A stretch of DNA of 64,000 bases from assembly GCF_030019085.1 (NCBI RefSeq), contig NZ_JASEFJ010000002.1, positions 124,001 through 188,000 of the forward strand, written 5' to 3'. This DNA is from Methanoculleus sp. (GTDB taxonomy: Archaea; Halobacteriota; Methanomicrobia; Methanomicrobiales; Methanoculleaceae). Position numbers and translations under genes: made by a program. Shown piece by piece: positions 60,231 to 64,000 of this stretch (the stretch's first letter is position 1; each line of letters begins with the position of its first letter). The notes under the pieces were generated by a model, which saw nothing but the letters and a program-made list of their open reading frames with translations, was not told the DNA's origin and made no database searches.

Positions 60231-62415
60231 AAGCCCCGGGATCGCGCTCTTCAACCAGCAATCCGAGATCACTGTCATATCTAGCGTTCACAAAGAGCAT
60301 TCCCTCTGTTGTGGAGATGCGCCCCTCTTCCTTCAGACGATGATACTGACCACGGCTGAGAGGGAGGGTATATTGCATTGCTCCATAGAAATCTCCTGCC
60401 TGGATATGGTCGAGGTAATCTGTCCGGAACTTCTCGGGTACAACTTCAAATGAGTTGAAAAGTCTATAGAAGTCATCATCAGTCCGTTCCGCGTCTGAAA
60501 ACGGAATGATCTCTTCTATTACGCGTGGAAACGTTTTTCTTACATCGCGGAACAGTTTCTCGTCATTTCCAAAACCGTTCCGATATATCTTATCTGTTAT
60601 ATCCTGTAACACCCACTCGTGCAACAGATCCAGATCCCCCAGTTCTTCCAGCGTACGTTCAACGAGGAGATCGTCATAGACGAACCTGTCCTGCTCTGAC
60701 CCTCTCGTGAATACGTATACTCGGCACACATCCTCCCTGCGTCTCCTGTTGATCCGCCCAAATCGCTGAACGAGAGCATCGATTGGAGCCGGTTCGGTGT
60801 AACAGACGTCATAATCGATATCCAGGGATACCTCTATCGCCTGAGTTCCGACAAGCAGGTCGAGCGAGTCCACCTCTCTCTCTATCTTTTCCCGATCTCC
60901 CAGGGTAAATCTTGAGTGCAGAAGCCTTGAACTGGGTTTTATCCCCTTGAGGCTGTTGTAGACTCGCTGGGCCTGTTTCACCGTATTGCAGACGACGAGA
61001 ACCTTCTCATCACCCCGGAGCGTGTTTTTTATTTCTTCGATGTGATCGCAGATATCTCCATCAAGAAGCGAGCATTCGTGCCGTGTATATCCAGAAAGTT
61101 CGGGTTTACCCATCGTGAGGAGATTCGAAATACCGAGGGAATCTGCAAATATATCCCTGATAAATCCGGGCAACGTTGCTGACATAAGAAGAATCCTTGC
61201 ATCAAGTTTGTTCTTGACGAATTCGGACATCGAAAGGATAAGGCCGACCGTCCTCGCGTCGTAGGCGTGAATCTCGTCAAGGATGAATGATCCCTGATAC
61301 ATCTCCAGAAGCCCCATCTCGTAGCCCTTGATATAGAACAGGTGTTTCAGTGACTGGTATGGTGTCATTATCTTGTAAGGACTGTAGATCTTCTTTGCTA
61401 CATCACGCAGAAACCGCGATTCCTTGGCGTCATCATACATCTTCGAGAGGTAATACGATGCTTTTCCGTGAAGGAGCGAGACGCAGCCATCATCTTTGTA
61501 GTAGGGGGTGAGGCGGCCGGAGAGACGCTGATACATGGCGTTGATGCTTGCGGTGTAAGGGAGCAAATAAAATATTCTGTTTCCTTTGGCTTGATTGAGG
61601 TTGTTAGTCGCCCAGAAGAGCGCTGCTTCGGTCTTTCCCGATCCCGTTGGCGAAATTACAATGGCATCCCCTTTTGTCTCCCTGCACCTTTGCTGGATGC
61701 TGGTGTAGGTCGGATACGTAAACACGGCGTCAAGTGATGGCAGGGGTTTGAGCACCTTTCTGACACCCCCTGAGGCCAGATAATCACAGGTATTGATAGA
61801 ACCCTTTCCAAAGATTCCCACATACTTCAACCTTTGTTTGCACCTATCGTCCCTGAGACATTTTGAGGTGGACTGTATGATATGCTCCCATGATTCATCG
61901 GTGCATTGTGTGAGATCGATAGGGCGAAGATCTGCTGGTTCTCCGAAGTAGTGATTCATCAATCGTGGGTATTCCTTCAGAATCCCGGAAAGTTTCTGCA
62001 AGTTTGGTATGATCTCTGCAAGATACTCCTTGAATGGCGAACCGCAAAAAAGCTCATCCTCCGGGTCTCCGGTGTATCTGGCGAGTTCTCTGAGATCTTT
62101 GTGATGGGTGAGGACAAACAACTTTACCAGGTCGGTATCTCCGGTAGGAAGTGCATCCACAAAGGGAACCGAGAGGATCTCGTGGCGATAATGCCATTTT
62201 TTCCCGCCGTTCAATTGCTCCTGGAAGCCTGTGGCTGCTTTTCCAAAATCGTGAAAGAAGAGGGCGTTAAAGATGGTTTTGTAAAATTCGGGGCAACCGA
62301 TTTTTTCACCGATGTCCGGGTAACACTCCCTTAACGATGAGAATACGGAGAGGCAGGCGAAGGTATGCGCCTCGAGGGTCTCACCAGTGGTCTTGGCTTT
62401 AATCCCGGAAGTCAT
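60220..62415 (-). CDS. cas3: CRISPR-associated helicase/nuclease Cas3
   Basis: This 731-residue protein joins an HD nuclease (LEAHTFA with H17, FFHDFGKA with H55 and D56, LTHHKD) to a superfamily 2 helicase (VISPTGSGKTEAAL, FILDEIHAYD as DEIH box, LLMSATLPG, VGTQAIEVSLDIDYD, QRFGRINRR). It degrades DNA recruited by Cascade. The start at 62415 overlaps the cas5 stop by 17 bases; further upstream ATGs are less likely. Order cas7-cas5-cas3 fits type I-B. Confidence 0.95.
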   Translation of the reverse strand: MTSGIKAKTTGETLEAHTFACLSVFSSLRECYPDIGEKIGCPEFYKTIFNALFFHDFGKAATGFQEQLNGGKKWHYRHEILSVPFVDALPTGDTDLVKLFVLTHHKDLRELARYTGDPEDELFCGSPFKEYLAEIIPNLQKLSGILKEYPRLMNHYFGEPADLRPIDLTQCTDESWEHIIQSTSKCLRDDRCKQRLKYVGIFGKGSINTCDYLASGGVRKVLKPLPSLDAVFTYPTYTSIQQRCRETKGDAIVISPTGSGKTEAALFWATNNLNQAKGNRIFYLLPYTASINAMYQRLSGRLTPYYKDDGCVSLLHGKASYYLSKMYDDAKESRFLRDVAKKIYSPYKIMTPYQSLKHLFYIKGYEMGLLEMYQGSFILDEIHAYDARTVGLILSMSEFVKNKLDARILLMSATLPGFIRDIFADSLGISNLLTMGKPELSGYTRHECSLLDGDICDHIEEIKNTLRGDEKVLVVCNTVKQAQRVYNSLKGIKPSSRLLHSRFTLGDREKIEREVDSLDLLVGTQAIEVSLDIDYDVCYTEPAPIDALVQRFGRINRRRREDVCRVYVFTRGSEQDRFVYDDLLVERTLEELGDLDLLHEWVLQDITDKIYRNGFGNDEKLFRDVRKTFPRVIEEIIPFSDAERTDDDFYRLFNSFEVVPEKFRTDYLDHIQAGDFYGAMQYTLPLSRGQYHRLKEEGRISTTEGMLFVNARYDSDLGLLVEERDPGAFID

Positions 62416-63040
62416 GTAGATACACACCCACATTCCGCTCAGGGTCAAGGTATCCGGGTGAAATCGTCTGTGGTGAGTCCACGATACAGTATGGCATCAC
62501 TCTCAACGGTCTTCGCTCGGCCTCGTCGGTGAAGTCTGAGGGCAGGGAGATGACCTGGCCGGGTAGATCACCGGTGAATGGAACGATCGTGTTCTGGATC
62601 TCGATACTTTCCTGTTCGATGAGTGTAACGGGTTCCAGTGCTTCAACCCATGCGAGGTCGGATTGGCGTCCAAGGAGCAGATTATAACGGGGTCGCTTTA
62701 GATATTCCCTAAAACCCATGTCAGTAAGGTAGAGGGTCAATGTACAGTTATAGAGGAACTCGCGGTTGATTATATCCGTGCCCTGGAACGTAGCGGGTCT
62801 GGTTTGCTTTGCATCTCCATAGATATGGACGCGTTCAAGATCGAGTCCACTTCCATCTGCAACAAAGTCGTAGCCGATCTGCAGATCCTGAAGATGCACT
62901 TTCTCTCCCTTTGCCGCCGAGAGGAGCCCATAAACTGTTGAAATGGGTGGAACCGGATAAGTCGGTTGGTATCCAACAATAAACATGGGGTAGCGGAAGG
63001 AGGCGGTCATAGCCCGTATTGTAGCACGGAGAACATCCAT
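62399..63040 (-). CDS. cas5: CRISPR Cascade subunit Cas5 (type I-B)
   Basis: This 213-residue RAMP protein binds the 5' end of crRNA in Cascade. It begins with RATIRAMTASFRYPMFIVGYQPTYPVPPISTVYGLLSAAKG, a typical Cas5 start: two strands followed by a PP-S-x-YGLLSAA helix. The central YLKRPRYNLLLGRQSDLAWV segment fits Cas5t/Tneap forms. It is 3 bases downstream of cas7. Confidence 0.9.
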   Translation of the reverse strand: MDVLRATIRAMTASFRYPMFIVGYQPTYPVPPISTVYGLLSAAKGEKVHLQDLQIGYDFVADGSGLDLERVHIYGDAKQTRPATFQGTDIINREFLYNCTLTLYLTDMGFREYLKRPRYNLLLGRQSDLAWVEALEPVTLIEQESIEIQNTIVPFTGDLPGQVISLPSDFTDEAERRPLRVMPYCIVDSPQTISPGYLDPERNVGVYLHDFRD

Positions 63041-63043
63041 CCT

Positions 63044-64000
63044 TTATGCCTCAAAGAGAGCATCGTTATTTGAAATTTCCTGTATGAACCCTTCAATGGC
63101 TTTTACCGGCGAGGTGACTGTGAGATCAACCCCTTCTGGCGCCTTGAACTGTAACAGTTCTTTTTCGTTCTCTGTCCCGAAACCCGGGAGGATCCCTATG
63201 TATACTCCCGAAAGCAGGTCGTCCCGATAGTCCTCGAGGACGGTGTAGAGTGCGTCCAGGTCGATGAGGCCCTGTTCATAGTTCCGGTGGGGGAAGACGT
63301 TCATGAAGATGTTGTTGCCGCCGTTCAACGTCGAGAGGATGATGATCTTCGGGGTGACGTCGGTGAGGTGCAGTGTGAGCATGGCACCACCGCTGAGATA
63401 TTTGAGAGCAGCAATGGTATCGGTAACTCTCTTTTTCTTGAGATCTATTGGTATGACATAGCGTTTGGGGTTGTCTCCTACTACCATCCCTTCCGCCTCA
63501 CACCTCTGGACAAGGTCATCAGAGAGGTTCTTCGAGCCGGCTTTATTTATGGAGGTGAACGTTCCGGCAGCACCGAGATCGAGTGCAAAGATTCCTTTAA
63601 GGATGTTGCTGTAGAATTGATGGTTGTATAGAACAGGATCGCCTTCAAAATCACGGTTCATCACACCGAAGTCGGAGGTTACCCGGATCGGTAACCCGAT
63701 CAATGGTGAACACTTCAGGGGGGAGACCCTTGTGACCGTCACGTTTTCAGTTTTCTTCTTCCCCTCGACCTCAATTTTCCTGGCGCTCATGTAACCAAAA
63801 ATGTCATCATCGTCGTAGATGATGGGATCGGCCTCGGTTACCGCCTGGTTGTTCTTGATCTTCTCCACAGGTGAGCAGTTCCAGTTGAACTTTGTCCTGA
63901 GAACCTGCCTCCACCAATAGCGTAATGCCTGTGCTGAGACGTAAGGCCTGACGCCCTCTGGTGAGTTGATCGTCTTTGTTGCAATCTCGTTCTCGTTTGA
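63044..64000 (-). CDS. cas7: CRISPR Cascade backbone Cas7 (DevR/Cst2 type), partial
   Basis: The frame is open to the right edge, so this is the C-terminal 318 residues. The first visible residues read NEIATKTINSPEGVRPYVSA then QALRYWWRQVL, typical of the I-B Cas7 family. Later come SPLIGLPIRVTSDFGVMNRD, and GTFTSINKAG. A GTG at 63868 is not the start. Cas7 forms the crRNA-binding backbone. The large subunit (cas8) and adaptation genes are expected beyond the edge. Confidence 0.93.
   Translation of the reverse strand, partial: SNENEIATKTINSPEGVRPYVSAQALRYWWRQVLRTKFNWNCSPVEKIKNNQAVTEADPIIYDDDDIFGYMSARKIEVEGKKKTENVTVTRVSPLKCSPLIGLPIRVTSDFGVMNRDFEGDPVLYNHQFYSNILKGIFALDLGAAGTFTSINKAGSKNLSDDLVQRCEAEGMVVGDNPKRYVIPIDLKKKRVTDTIAALKYLSGGAMLTLHLTDVTPKIIILSTLNGGNNIFMNVFPHRNYEQGLIDLDALYTVLEDYRDDLLSGVYIGILPGFGTENEKELLQFKAPEGVDLTVTSPVKAIEGFIQEISNNDALFEA

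Noticed and set aside
59273-64000. CRISPR array near the cas genes
   Set aside because: No regularly spaced direct repeats were seen; any array must be outside the window.

Overview
The window is chromosomal DNA of a methanogenic archaeon, most likely of the Methanomicrobiales and close to Methanoculleus. The basis is gene content: coenzyme F430 genes (cfbC, cfbD), F420 genes (two cofD-type genes and a lactaldehyde dehydrogenase), pyruvoyl-dependent arginine decarboxylase, aIF5B, ribosomal protein eS6, RadB, a Cdc48/VAT ATPase, a cupin-type glucose-6-phosphate isomerase, archaeal TATA boxes and a GC-rich coding style. The genus is inferred, not proven.

Layout. 1-2894: mutL (cut by the window edge) and mutS. 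3042-7097: leuC-leuD-leuB followed by a stand-alone NifD-like gene. 7192-9447: small genes (tautomerase, acetyltransferase, PH-domain membrane protein, universal stress protein). 9536-16242: cofactor block with cfbC-cfbD, a CofA-type aldehyde dehydrogenase and two cofD paralogues, interrupted by a decayed stretch holding an ABC-transporter pseudogene and a likely transposase remnant. 16605-21864: arginine decarboxylase, AspRS, core methionine synthase, KaiC-like protein and acyl-CoA ligase. 22236-25454: ferrous iron uptake operon with two feoA, a feoB broken by one extra G in a G7 run, a membrane protein and a FeoC-like regulator. 25886-36522: S41 protease, Cdc48, larC-radB, dapF, tRNA-His, infB, rps6e and pgi. 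36522-43670: CARDB-type surface protein divergent from a TrmB regulator, an NrpR-domain protein, an unknown gene paired with a flavin disulfide reductase, and a CBS-containing pyrophosphatase. 43913-51079: unknown nuclease-fold-like protein, PAP2 phosphatase, NfeD-SPFH pair, site-2 protease, RNase HII and TrkA. 51071-58254: geranylgeranyl reductase with its ferredoxin, and a cobalamin operon cbiT-L-F-G-H-C-D-E. 58262-64000: solitary DNA methyltransferase and a type I-B CRISPR-Cas locus (cas6; cas3, cas5, cas7 running off the end). No CRISPR array lies in the window.

The genes mostly serve methanogen cofactor supply: F430, F420, corrinoid, nickel cofactor and iron. Three gene pairs overlap tail to tail (radB/dapF, trmB/nrpR, cas6/cas3), showing tight packing. 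The parts least explained by known families are the lone NifD-like gene after leuB, the divergent CofD copy, an almost identical 73-bp structured repeat at two loci, a structured stretch beside a 51-codon ORF near 48 kb, and an extra segment inside the second AAA domain of Cdc48.
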